60,343 bases of DNA from Gemmatimonadota bacterium. Lineage in GTDB: Bacteria > Gemmatimonadota > Gemmatimonadetes > Gemmatimonadales > Gemmatimonadaceae. Shown here one piece after another: positions 52,402-60,343 of this stretch. Under the pieces are notes generated by a model, which made no database searches, was not told the origin of the DNA, and was given only the letters and a program-made list of their open reading frames with translations. The translations under genes were made by a program, and so were the position numbers. The stretch is taken from assembly GCA_025358315.1 (NCBI GenBank), contig JANYKA010000033.1, forward strand, positions 1 to 60,343, read 5' to 3'. The stretch's first letter is position 1, and each line of letters starts with the position of its first letter.

Positions 52402-54126
52402 ATGGATCGGATCCAGCCCCGTACGTTCGCGTTGATTGCGATCGTATCCTCAGGCTTCTTCGGTACTGGCGTCGGCGCCCAGATTCCTGGTCGCGGCCCA
52501 AATCCGAGTGCCCCGAAGCTTATGGTGAGCATATTCAAGAGTTCACAGAAACAGTTGGGTGCCGACGCCGCGGATGCGGTTCGTGGCCGGATTGGCGACG
52601 AAATCTCGCAGCGCTCGCTGACGGTTTTCACTAAGCAGCAAATTGATGGCGTGCTCGAGGCGTCCGGATATCCGGTGACGGAAGCGTTGATGCCCATGGA
52701 CGCATTCACGCTCGCGAAGCAGATGCGCGCTGACGTATACATCGAAGGGACGGTCACGAAGACGGCGACTGGATATTCGATCGACGCCCAAGTCATGCTT
52801 GGCCGAGATATGCAGATGGTTCAGCCGCTGGGAACGTTTGACGGCAACAAACTCGACAATGCGGCTGACAAACTTGCCCGCTCGTTTGGCGCCGTGTACG
52901 AGAAGACGTTCGAAACGGAAAAGCGTTGCCGCTTAAATGTCACGGACCATAAGGGTGCCGACGCCGTGCGCGAGGCGAGCGCCGGCATCGCCGCATACGG
53001 ACAGTCCACCTGGATGCGCTATTGCCTGCTGAACAGCCTGAAGGATCAGAAGCGGCCGGCGGTGGAAATTCTCAAGGTCGTGACGGAGATCCTAGCCATT
53101 GATCCGCGCAGCAAGATTGCGCTGACCGAGGCCGTGGCCCAGTACGACGCCACTGGTGACAAAGACAAAAAGATTCAGACATTGCAGGCGCTCTATGCGT
53201 CCGATCCGACTAACTCGCGTCTGGGGTCCCAGATTGCGAATGAACTCGCCGCCGCCGGTAAGTTTGATTTGGCCCGGCCGATCGCCGAGAAGATGGCAAT
53301 GGAGAATCCGGGTGACGTCTCATTGATGAAGACGTTATTCAACATTGAAGCGGCGCAAAACGACACCAAGGCCATGGCCAAGCTGGGCGAAGAGATGGTG
53401 AAGATCGACACCTCGTTGGCCGACCAAGCGTACTTCGAGAAGATGACGGCAGCCTATGCGTCCGACAGCAACTTCCAGAAAGCGGCTGAGAATGCCGCGC
53501 GCGCCACGGCAAAGTTTCCGAAGGTGAGCACACTGTGGATGGCCCGCGGTCAGCTGGAAAATAAAATCGGTCAGACGCAGCCGGCCGTGGAGTCGTTCAA
53601 GCGTGCGTTGGCGCTCGATCCGACTTTGAGCACCGCCCGGTTGCAGATTATTAACTCATACATTGATCAGTCGCAGTTCGACAGCGCGGCGGCGGGTGTG
53701 CGGGGATTCCTCAAGGTTGCCAAGACCGCCGACGATACGTCCTTTGCCGCGAGCTTTGCGATTAAGATCGGCAACAGCTTAAACTCGGCCGCCGCAAAAT
53801 TGGATCCGAAGACCATCGTGGCGTACAAAGCGGCGCTGCCGATGTTGCTGTTTGCTGACTCCCTTGCCAAGGACCGTGCGGGTAAGGCGCGCGCAAAGTT
53901 TCTGATTGGATATGTCAATTTCAGCATTCTGCAGATCGCGGCGATTGATGCTCCAAAAACCAAGAGCTGTGAGCTGGCGAAGATTGCCAAGGAAGCACTG
54001 TTCGAAGTACAAACGAATTTGCCAGCCGGCGGCTCGGTGAACCCCGAGGGAACCAGGCAGATCATGGCTGCGTTGCCACAATATGAAGGCGCTGTGGCGA
54101 ACCAAGTAAAGTCATTCTGTAAGTAA
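52402..54126 (+). CDS. Exported TPR protein with TolB/CsgG-like N-terminal domain
   Basis: A 574-residue protein. GGAGG at 52387-52391 serves either GTG 52399 or ATG 52402; frames open further upstream but run through the tRNA and are rejected. A signal peptide (FALIAIVSSGFFGTGVGAQ) precedes a domain of about 110 residues (LTVFTKQQIDGVLEASGYP, MRADVYIEGTVTKTATGYSID) that resembles the nucleotide-free TolB-N/CsgG/FlgO fold. From about residue 210 are TPR-like repeats (LFNIEAAQND, LWMARGQLENKIGQTQPAV). It should act in the periplasm. A strong terminator follows it. Confidence 0.8.
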   Translation: MDRIQPRTFALIAIVSSGFFGTGVGAQIPGRGPNPSAPKLMVSIFKSSQKQLGADAADAVRGRIGDEISQRSLTVFTKQQIDGVLEASGYPVTEALMPMDAFTLAKQMRADVYIEGTVTKTATGYSIDAQVMLGRDMQMVQPLGTFDGNKLDNAADKLARSFGAVYEKTFETEKRCRLNVTDHKGADAVREASAGIAAYGQSTWMRYCLLNSLKDQKRPAVEILKVVTEILAIDPRSKIALTEAVAQYDATGDKDKKIQTLQALYASDPTNSRLGSQIANELAAAGKFDLARPIAEKMAMENPGDVSLMKTLFNIEAAQNDTKAMAKLGEEMVKIDTSLADQAYFEKMTAAYASDSNFQKAAENAARATAKFPKVSTLWMARGQLENKIGQTQPAVESFKRALALDPTLSTARLQIINSYIDQSQFDSAAAGVRGFLKVAKTADDTSFAASFAIKIGNSLNSAAAKLDPKTIVAYKAALPMLLFADSLAKDRAGKARAKFLIGYVNFSILQIAAIDAPKTKSCELAKIAKEALFEVQTNLPAGGSVNPEGTRQIMAALPQYEGAVANQVKSFCK

Positions 54127-54139
54127 CAGTCCACGTTCC

Positions 54140-54170
54140 GAAGCCCGCCGGTCTCCGACCGGCGGGCTTC
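54140..54170 (+). terminator. Strong hairpin terminator
   Basis: Thirteen perfect pairs (54140-54152 with 54158-54170) surround a five-base CTCCG loop, 14 bases after the stop of the TPR gene. Only a weak T-rich tail (GTCTATTCC) follows. It separates that gene from the cell-wall operon. Confidence 0.85.
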
Positions 54171-54197
54171 GTCTATTCCGGCATTATCTTTCTTGCA

Positions 54198-55136
54198 ATG
54201 ACCGCTCCCCGTTTTGATTCGCCATATCATGCGCCGGTGCTCGTTGCCGAAGTGCTGGCGGTGCTCGGTCAGCCCGTTCGGGTACTCGACGGTACGCTCG
54301 GCGGCGGCGGCCATTCGCTCGCACTGCTTGAAGCTGGCGCCTACGTGACGGCGCTCGATCGCGATCCGACCGCCATCGCGACCGCTCGGGTGCGACTCGC
54401 GGCCTATGAACAGCGCGGTCAATTCCTTGCCCTCCTTGGGAATTACTCGGCGCTCGACTCGCTGCCTGAACTTGGCGGCGCGACATTCGACGGCATCCTT
54501 CTCGACCTCGGCGTGAGCTCACGCCAATTCGACGACGAATCCCGCGGCTTTTCCTTTCGCGAAGGCGCCGTACTCGACATGCGGATGGGCGGGGACAACG
54601 GCCAGACGGCGGCCGAGTTGCTCAACACCGCTGATGAACGCGACCTCGCCCGCATCCTTCGTGAATACGGTGACGAACCGCGGGGGCTTCGGATTGCCCG
54701 CGAGATCGTCCGCCGCCGCGAGCAGCGGCCGTTTGTGATCAGCGACGATCTCGTCGGCGCGATCCGCGCGGTGCTCGGGCCACGTTCTGGAGCGCCGGAT
54801 TTCGCCCGGCTGTTTCAAGCAGTACGCATTGCGGTCAATGATGAGCTGGACGGACTCGCGCGCGCGCTCCCGGCGCTTCGTGACCGACTCGTGCCCGGAG
54901 GAGTCATCGCCGTGATCGCCTATCACTCGGGGGAGGACCGGCTCGTGAAGCACGCGTTCCGCGAGTGGAGCTTGGAATGTATTTGCCCGCCAAAGCAAGT
55001 GATGTGCACCTGTCGTGGGCACGCCTTGGGCGCATTGGTCAAACGGAAACCCATCGACGCCGGCGCTGAAGAAATCGCGCGCAATTCGCGCGCCCGGAGT
55101 GCCCATTTGCGCGCGTGGCGCGCCGCCGGAGCTTAG
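54198..55136 (+). CDS. rsmH: 16S rRNA m4C1402 methyltransferase RsmH
   Basis: A 312-residue SAM methyltransferase: YHAPVLVAEVLAVLG, the SAM motif VLDGTLGGGGHSLALLE, DGILLDLGVSSRQFDDESRGFSF, and VPGGVIAVIAYHSGEDRLVKHAF (core: IAYHSGEDRLVKHAF) followed by the terminal CICPP and RKP. It methylates C1402 of 16S rRNA and classically heads the dcw cluster. No mraZ lies before it; the preceding gene is an unrelated TPR protein. ATG 54198 has no Shine-Dalgarno site and lies only 28 bases after the terminator. Confidence 0.95.
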   Translation: MTAPRFDSPYHAPVLVAEVLAVLGQPVRVLDGTLGGGGHSLALLEAGAYVTALDRDPTAIATARVRLAAYEQRGQFLALLGNYSALDSLPELGGATFDGILLDLGVSSRQFDDESRGFSFREGAVLDMRMGGDNGQTAAELLNTADERDLARILREYGDEPRGLRIAREIVRRREQRPFVISDDLVGAIRAVLGPRSGAPDFARLFQAVRIAVNDELDGLARALPALRDRLVPGGVIAVIAYHSGEDRLVKHAFREWSLECICPPKQVMCTCRGHALGALVKRKPIDAGAEEIARNSRARSAHLRAWRAAGA

Positions 55137-55137
55137 G

Positions 55138-55434
55138 GTGCGCGGTCGCTCGTGGGTGGCGTTGCTGCTGGTTGGTTTCGTCCTCGTGGCCACGGGCGTC
55201 ATATGGAGGCGGAGCTACGGTGTTGCCCATGCAGTCGAAGAACGCCGCTTGGAACTACAGCGCGGTGCGCTCGAGGCTGAACGGGCAAAACTGGAGGGCG
55301 ACATCCGCGATGCATCGAGCCGCGCTTCGTTGGCGCGGGTGGCCCAAGACAAACTCAAGATGAATATCCCAAGTGACAGTCAGGTGATCTACCTGCATCG
55401 GCCCGCAAAGCCCAAGGCGCCTGGTGCGCATTAG
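55138..55434 (+). CDS. ftsL: Cell division protein FtsL
   Basis: A 98-residue bitopic protein starting at GTG 55138, with GGAG six bases upstream. One membrane helix (WVALLLVGFVLVATGVIW) is followed by a coiled coil (EERRLELQRGALEAERAKLEGD) and a short conserved end RVAQDKLKMNIPSDSQVIYL. This pattern and the slot between rsmH and ftsI identify FtsL despite low family conservation. It links the FtsQB complex to FtsWI. It overlaps ftsI by 11 bases. Confidence 0.88.
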   Translation: MRGRSWVALLLVGFVLVATGVIWRRSYGVAHAVEERRLELQRGALEAERAKLEGDIRDASSRASLARVAQDKLKMNIPSDSQVIYLHRPAKPKAPGAH

Positions 55435-57457
55435 CCGTCTCGGGCTGGTGCACGCGGTATTTCTGCTTTCGGCGGCTGCGCTTGTTGGACGTGCGGCCCA
55501 AGTGCAGCTCTTTCAGACTGCCCATTGGCGCATGGAAGCGCGTGGTCAGCAAATATCAGCCACATCGCTTCCCGCTCCGCGTGGAATGATCCTCGATGCA
55601 TCAGGCGCGATGCTCGTGGAAAGCCGTCAACTCGTCAAGCTTACATTCTCACCAAAGGCAGTCCTCGGTATTCCCACGGGGCTCACCGGCAAGCGGTTGC
55701 GAGCGGCGACGGATTCGAGTGTCGCTCGCACCCATCGACTCGCGAAAGGACTTGTCCGTGTCGGCGTCGCGCCAGAATGGGTGGCGCGGGCGACGGATGT
55801 GTCGCGCCGGTATGTGGAAATCCCGGGCAAGTTTCCGGCGAACGATGTCGCGACGATCTCGGCGATGCGCGGCGTGGTGTCCAATCCGGTGCTCGATCGT
55901 GTTCCCCCCGCCACGGACGGACTGCGACGGCTGATCGGTCGCTCTGACGATGCCGGACAACCGATCGACGGAATCGAAAAATCGCTTGACGCCATGCTGC
56001 GAGGTGAATTGGGTCGCACGGCGCTGAATCTCGATGCCCGCGGGCACCGGTTTGAATCGCCGTCCGGACTCGGAATTGAACCTCGCACCGGTCACACGGT
56101 GGTGCTCACGATCAATCAGTCGCTACAGGATATTGCCGAAAAATCATTGGCCGACGCTGTGCGCGAGATGGGCGCCACCGGCGGCGACATCGTAATTCTT
56201 GACCCCCTGACGGGCGAATTGCGCGCCATGGCCAGCCGTCGCGCCGACGCGCTCTCGACTTCGGCCACATCGCTCACGGAACCATATGAGCCGGGGTCCA
56301 CGCTCAAGCCATTCACGGCGGCGCGCCTGCTCGACCTGCATCTCGCCCGCGTGGACGAAGTGATGAACACCTACAACGGTAAGTGGGACTACAACGGCCG
56401 CAAGATCGAAGACGATCATCCGTCGCCGAGTTTCACGCTCGCCGATGTGATTCGGTTTTCGAGCAACATCGGTATTGTGCAGTTTGCCCAGCGATTCTCG
56501 CCTCGCCAGCAATACACGTTGTTGCGCGACCTGGGCTTCGGCGCGCCAACAGGAGTGCCGTATCCTGCAGAAGAAAGTGGTCGGTTGCCCTCACCAAAGA
56601 ATTGGGACAAGATGACCCCGGCGTCGCTGGCCATGGGGTATGCGTTGAACGTGACGCCAGTGCAGCTTGCGGCGGCGTATGGTGCGATCGCCAATGGCGG
56701 AGAATTGCTTGAGCCTTCGCTGGTGAAAGAGCTGCGGGCCGCCGATGGCACGGTCACCTATCATCATCAGCGTCGCGTGGTGCGGCGCGTGATGTCGACA
56801 GAATCTGCACGGCTTGTTCGGGCTATGATGAAGGGTGTCGTGGAGAGCGGCACCGGCGAACAGGCAAGCCTCGCCACTTTTGACGTTGCCGGGAAAACAG
56901 GCACGGCCAAGCGCACCGAGCATGGACGATATGTCGCCGGCAAATACACGGCGAGTTTCGTCGGTCTCTTTCCCGCTGACGAGCCGCAAATCGTGATTCT
57001 GGTAAAACTCGACAATCCCAGCAAGTCGATCTACGGCGGCAAGGCAGCCGCCCCGGTCTCGAAAGCCGTACTTCAGGCGGCCATTGCCGCGCGCGATGCA
57101 TCGCTCGACCGCCGCGATCTGGCGGCGGCACCGTCGCGCGCTGCTCACGCGGAAATGCCGGTGCCAGACAGCGTGATGCGAGCAGATTCTCTCGTGCGCG
57201 TCGCCGAAAGTGGAAGTGTGCCGTATGTGTTTCGGCTGGACTCGGCGCCGCATCACTCACCGGCCATCGTCACCGCGCGGGCCGTGCCTGATGTCCGCGG
57301 GATGCCGGTACGTCGCGCTGTGTACGAGTTGCATCGGGCCGGATTCCGTGTGTCGTTGGTGAGCACCGCGGAATCGGGGGCGGCTACGATCACGATGCCG
57401 CTGGCAGGTACACTGATTGCATCCGGATCGACTGTCAGCTTGTTCCGCGCGCCGTGA
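55424..57457 (+). CDS. ftsI: Septal penicillin-binding protein FtsI (PBP3) with PASTA-like tail
   Basis: A 677-residue class B transpeptidase. One N-terminal membrane helix, then the non-catalytic region starting at APRGMILDASGAMLVE. Active-site motifs are S292xxK295 (EPGSTLKPF), S346xN348 (FSSNIG) and K491TGT (AGKTGTAKR). The final 65 residues (PDVRGMPVRRAVYELHRAGFRV and ATITMPLAGTLIASGSTV) form a single PASTA domain, as in spore- and division-type PBPs of several phyla. It cross-links septal peptidoglycan with FtsW. It starts at GTG 55424. Confidence 0.94.
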   Translation: MRISRLGLVHAVFLLSAAALVGRAAQVQLFQTAHWRMEARGQQISATSLPAPRGMILDASGAMLVESRQLVKLTFSPKAVLGIPTGLTGKRLRAATDSSVARTHRLAKGLVRVGVAPEWVARATDVSRRYVEIPGKFPANDVATISAMRGVVSNPVLDRVPPATDGLRRLIGRSDDAGQPIDGIEKSLDAMLRGELGRTALNLDARGHRFESPSGLGIEPRTGHTVVLTINQSLQDIAEKSLADAVREMGATGGDIVILDPLTGELRAMASRRADALSTSATSLTEPYEPGSTLKPFTAARLLDLHLARVDEVMNTYNGKWDYNGRKIEDDHPSPSFTLADVIRFSSNIGIVQFAQRFSPRQQYTLLRDLGFGAPTGVPYPAEESGRLPSPKNWDKMTPASLAMGYALNVTPVQLAAAYGAIANGGELLEPSLVKELRAADGTVTYHHQRRVVRRVMSTESARLVRAMMKGVVESGTGEQASLATFDVAGKTGTAKRTEHGRYVAGKYTASFVGLFPADEPQIVILVKLDNPSKSIYGGKAAAPVSKAVLQAAIAARDASLDRRDLAAAPSRAAHAEMPVPDSVMRADSLVRVAESGSVPYVFRLDSAPHHSPAIVTARAVPDVRGMPVRRAVYELHRAGFRVSLVSTAESGAATITMPLAGTLIASGSTVSLFRAP

Positions 57458-58974
57458 TGAGCCCGCGTCATGCCGCAGCGCCGGTGCACATTTCCACTAT
57501 TGCAGACGCGCTCGAACGTGCGGGAGTCGTTGTGTCGACAGTCGGTGCGATGCCCGGCACGGTTGAGGCAATCTGCGACGACAGTCGTGAGGTGAGTTCC
57601 GGCGCGCTATTTGTTGCGGTACGCGGAGTCAATGGCGACGGCCATACATATCTCGCGGCGGCTGCACAGGGCGGTGCCAGTTGCGCGATTGTCGAAGATG
57701 CGGTGTCAGCGATGCAAGCTGGCCTCCCGGCGATTGTGGTGCGTGACGGTCGTCGGGCCGCAGCGATTGCGGCAGCAACGTTCTTTGATGAACCGGCGCG
57801 CGCCCTCACGCTCGTGGGAGTGACGGGTACGAATGGGAAAACAACCACGGTCGGGATGCTGCGGCACCTGCTCGACTCACCGGCGACGGTGTGTGCCAGC
57901 ATCGGAACGCTGGGTGTCCTGATTGGAAGCGCCGGCGTCCCGATAGACAGCGGTAGCGGCCTGACCACCCCGGGACCGGTCGAACTGCAGCGGACGTTGC
58001 GTGCCCTCGTTGACGCCGGAGTGCGTCGCGTGGCCCTTGAGGCGTCGTCGCACGCCCTGCAACAGCATCGTCTCGACGGCCTGAGCTTTACTGCTGTCGT
58101 GTTTACGAATCTCACGCGTGACCATCTCGATTATCACGGCACTATGGAGTCGTACCTCGAATCCAAGGCGCTGTTAATCGGCTTGCTCGCACCGGACGGT
58201 TCGGCGGTGCTCAATGCGGATGATCCGGCGTGGCACGCGCTGCCAGCACTGTCGTCAGGGGCATCGCGTCTCACTTTTGGCGTGACAGCGCGCGCTGATG
58301 TCCGCGCCGAGGAAGTGCGTTTCGAGCCGCGCGGCAGCTCGTGGCGTCTGGTGACTCCGGACGGTTCGGCCGACGTGCAGTTGCCACTGATCGGGGATTT
58401 CAACGTGGCCAACGCGCTTGGTGCTGCAGGCGCGGCGCTCGCGTTGGGCATGCGGGTGGCGGCGATCGCAGAAAAACTTGGCTCACTGCCGCAGATTCCG
58501 GGACGCCTTGAAATCGTTGGTGAGCATCCGACGGTGTTGCGCGACTACGCGCATACGCCCGACGCGCTTGAGCGCGCACTCGCTGCCCTCCGACCATTTA
58601 CGCCGGGCAAGTTAATTGTCGTGTTCGGAGCTGGCGGCGATCGCGATCGCGGAAAACGTCCGTTGATGGCGCTGGTAGCCGACCGATTGGCCGATCACAT
58701 TGTGGTGACCAGTGACAATCCACGCACCGAAAACCCGGAGCGCATTCTCGATGACATCGTCGCCGCGATCCCCGACGGCCGCTTTGAGCGGCTGGAAGAC
58801 CGGCGAGCGGCGATCGCCCGTGCGATCGCCATCGCCGATCCCGTGCGGGACGTGATCCTGCTCGCCGGCAAAGGACACGAGACCTATCAGATTCGAGGAA
58901 CTGTTAAATATCATTTTGATGAACGTGAGATTGTGACGGAACTGCTCGCGGCCCGCGCCGAAGCGACACCATGA
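57457..58974 (+). CDS. murE: UDP-MurNAc-tripeptide synthetase MurE (meso-DAP type)
   Basis: A 505-residue Mur ligase. The ATP motif is GVTGTNGKTTT with K128; ICDDSREVSSGALFVAVRG near residue 45 is the N-terminal UDP-binding segment. The DNPR motif (D420-R423 in TSDNPRTENPERI) is the signature for meso-diaminopimelate as third residue, so this bacterium should make DAP-type peptidoglycan. It overlaps ftsI by one base (TGATG), with GTG 57454 as an alternative start, and murF as ATGA. Confidence 0.95.
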   Translation: MSPRHAAAPVHISTIADALERAGVVVSTVGAMPGTVEAICDDSREVSSGALFVAVRGVNGDGHTYLAAAAQGGASCAIVEDAVSAMQAGLPAIVVRDGRRAAAIAAATFFDEPARALTLVGVTGTNGKTTTVGMLRHLLDSPATVCASIGTLGVLIGSAGVPIDSGSGLTTPGPVELQRTLRALVDAGVRRVALEASSHALQQHRLDGLSFTAVVFTNLTRDHLDYHGTMESYLESKALLIGLLAPDGSAVLNADDPAWHALPALSSGASRLTFGVTARADVRAEEVRFEPRGSSWRLVTPDGSADVQLPLIGDFNVANALGAAGAALALGMRVAAIAEKLGSLPQIPGRLEIVGEHPTVLRDYAHTPDALERALAALRPFTPGKLIVVFGAGGDRDRGKRPLMALVADRLADHIVVTSDNPRTENPERILDDIVAAIPDGRFERLEDRRAAIARAIAIADPVRDVILLAGKGHETYQIRGTVKYHFDEREIVTELLAARAEATP

Positions 58975-60343
58975 GCGGCGTTACCAGTCAAACCGACGCG
59001 CCCGACGGCTTCTGGACGCTCGCTCGCGTCGCTCAGGCCATTGGCTCCGGGCCGAGTGACAACAGGGCCGTGCGGACCATTTGCACGGACACGCGATACG
59101 TGAAGCCGGGCGATCTTTTTGTCGCGCTCAAAGGCGACAACTTTGATGCCCACGAGTTTCTCCACCAGGCAGTCGCCAAGGGAGCCGGCGCAGTAGTTGT
59201 GCGCGATGCCAAGTACGGCGTGGCGCTCGGTGTGCCGGTGTATGTCGTCGCCGACACACTGCACGCGCTCGGATTGCTCGGACGCTATCGGCGCCGTGCG
59301 TGGGGGCGACCGGTTATTGCGGTCGGCGGCTCGAACGGCAAGACAAGCACCAAGGAGTTGATCCGCGCCGCGCTTAGCGCGCGCCTCACGGTGCACGCGA
59401 CGCAGGGGAATCTCAACAATCAGATTGGCGTGCCGCTCACCTTGCTTGCACTGCCTGACGACGCCGACATTGCGGTGATCGAAGTGGGCACCAATACCCC
59501 AGGTGAGATTGCGCTGCTCCGGACAATTGTCGAACCGAATATCGCAGTGGTGACGACCGTTCAGGAGGAGCATCTCGAAGGGTTTGGTGACTTGGCCGGC
59601 GTGATGCGCGAAGAAGCCGCGTTGCTCGATGGCGTGCCAATGGCCGTCGTACCGGCGAGCGAATCGACGCTGGTCGCCGAAGCCCGGCGCCGTGCGGGTC
59701 GCACCGTCACCGCAGGACTCAGCGACGGTGATCTGGCGGCGGCGAGATTTGGTCTGGCGGCGGATGGGCGTGGCTGGATCGAACTGGATGGTACCCGGCT
59801 CACGGTGCCGCTCCGCGGCGAACACAACGTACGGAACGCAATGCTGGCGCTGGCGGTCGCCCGCGAATGCGGCATTTCGATTGCCGATGCGGGCGCGGCG
59901 ATCGACGCGATCGATGTGAGCGCGCTGCCACAGATGCGGTCGGCGGTCACGCCGCTAGGCACCGCGCTGATGATTAATGATGCCTACAATTCGAATCCTG
60001 GGTCGGCACGGGCGGCACTTGCCCTGCTCGAGGCGGTGGGTGCCGGCCGCCAGAGGGTGGCCGTGCTCGGAACCATGCGGGAGCTTGGCGCACAGGGAGC
60101 GCGGGCGCATCGCGAGATTGCCCAAGCCGCACTCGATTCCGGCGCCGAACTGATTGCCGGTATTGGTGATTTCGCGGTCGTTCTAGCCGAGATGGGGAAA
60201 GCGCAAGGCCGTGACGCCCGCGTGATCACCGCGTCTGACGTCGAGGAGCTCTGGCCGCTGCTTGCACCGAAACTCACGCCGACGGCGGCCATTCTCCTCA
60301 AGGCGAGTCGAGGCGTCCGTCTCGAACGCCTCGTGCCGCTTCT
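58971..60343 (+). CDS. murF: UDP-MurNAc-pentapeptide synthetase MurF, 3' end cut off
   Basis: The gene starts at ATG 58971 and has no stop before the right edge (about 457 codons seen). The ATP motif is AVGGSNGKTSTKELI, followed by ATQGNLNNQIGVPLTLL, EVGTNTPGEIALL and INDAYNSNPGSARAAL, which are MurF-specific. It adds D-Ala-D-Ala to the tripeptide made by MurE. Most MurF proteins are about 450-480 residues, so only the last few residues should be missing. Confidence 0.94.
   Translation, partial: MSGVTSQTDAPDGFWTLARVAQAIGSGPSDNRAVRTICTDTRYVKPGDLFVALKGDNFDAHEFLHQAVAKGAGAVVVRDAKYGVALGVPVYVVADTLHALGLLGRYRRRAWGRPVIAVGGSNGKTSTKELIRAALSARLTVHATQGNLNNQIGVPLTLLALPDDADIAVIEVGTNTPGEIALLRTIVEPNIAVVTTVQEEHLEGFGDLAGVMREEAALLDGVPMAVVPASESTLVAEARRRAGRTVTAGLSDGDLAAARFGLAADGRGWIELDGTRLTVPLRGEHNVRNAMLALAVARECGISIADAGAAIDAIDVSALPQMRSAVTPLGTALMINDAYNSNPGSARAALALLEAVGAGRQRVAVLGTMRELGAQGARAHREIAQAALDSGAELIAGIGDFAVVLAEMGKAQGRDARVITASDVEELWPLLAPKLTPTAAILLKASRGVRLERLVPL

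Overview
The window is about 60 kb of GC-rich bacterial chromosome, densely coded, with many GTG or TTG starts and long runs of genes joined by ATGA, GTGA or TTGA overlaps. A SusC-type TonB receptor, a meso-diaminopimelate-type MurE, a class-2 (eukaryote-like) isoleucyl-tRNA synthetase, an MglA GTPase linked to a Che cluster and a lower phenylacetate pathway together suggest a didermic member of Gemmatimonadota or a close relative. That placement is inference; no rRNA gene is present to settle it. I see no phage, insertion sequence or CRISPR array.

Layout. 1-12.1 kb: the 5' end of a SusC-like receptor, a Tat-exported amidase, a tandem universal stress protein facing a P1B-type metal ATPase, a secreted S9 peptidase, a MATE exporter, and a Big2-domain lipoprotein with an HExxH protease motif. 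12.1-14.8 kb: a fused E1 alpha/beta 2-oxoacid dehydrogenase and a GspG pseudopilin. 14.9-21.2 kb: a coupled operon paaG-paaH-paaI-paaJ-paaY-paaZ for the CoA-thioester half of aerobic phenylacetate breakdown. 21.2-22.7 kb: a GC-rich inverted-repeat element, a PfpI/DJ-1 protein, an unusually AT-rich stretch and an overlooked 59-residue membrane protein. 22.7-33.7 kb: housekeeping genes tilS, hpt, ftsH, yggS, a DivIVA-domain gene, a purine nucleoside phosphorylase, ileS, a DksA/TraR zinc-finger gene, lspA and rluD.

33.7-52.0 kb is the most unusual part: about 19 co-directional, mostly overlapping genes. A complete chemosensory core (three cheW, cheY, cheA, cheC, cheR, cheD, cheB) encloses a second module made of an 902-residue TPR protein, two paralogous DUF4388/PATAN proteins, three consecutive roadblock/LC7 proteins, an MglA-type polarity GTPase, and a 628-residue protein with two complete DnaA-type AAA+ ATPase modules and no DnaA DNA-binding domain. 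The simplest reading is a signalling unit in which Che phosphorelay output acts on an MglA polarity switch, with PATAN/TPR adaptors and a DnaA-derived ATPase as extra parts. It contains no receptor, flagellar or pilus structural gene.

52.0-60.3 kb: a near-leaderless 56-residue membrane protein under a strong sigma70-like promoter, tRNA-Val(UAC), a secreted TPR protein, a strong terminator, and the start of the division and cell-wall cluster rsmH-ftsL-ftsI-murE-murF, the last gene cut by the window edge. No mraZ lies directly before rsmH.
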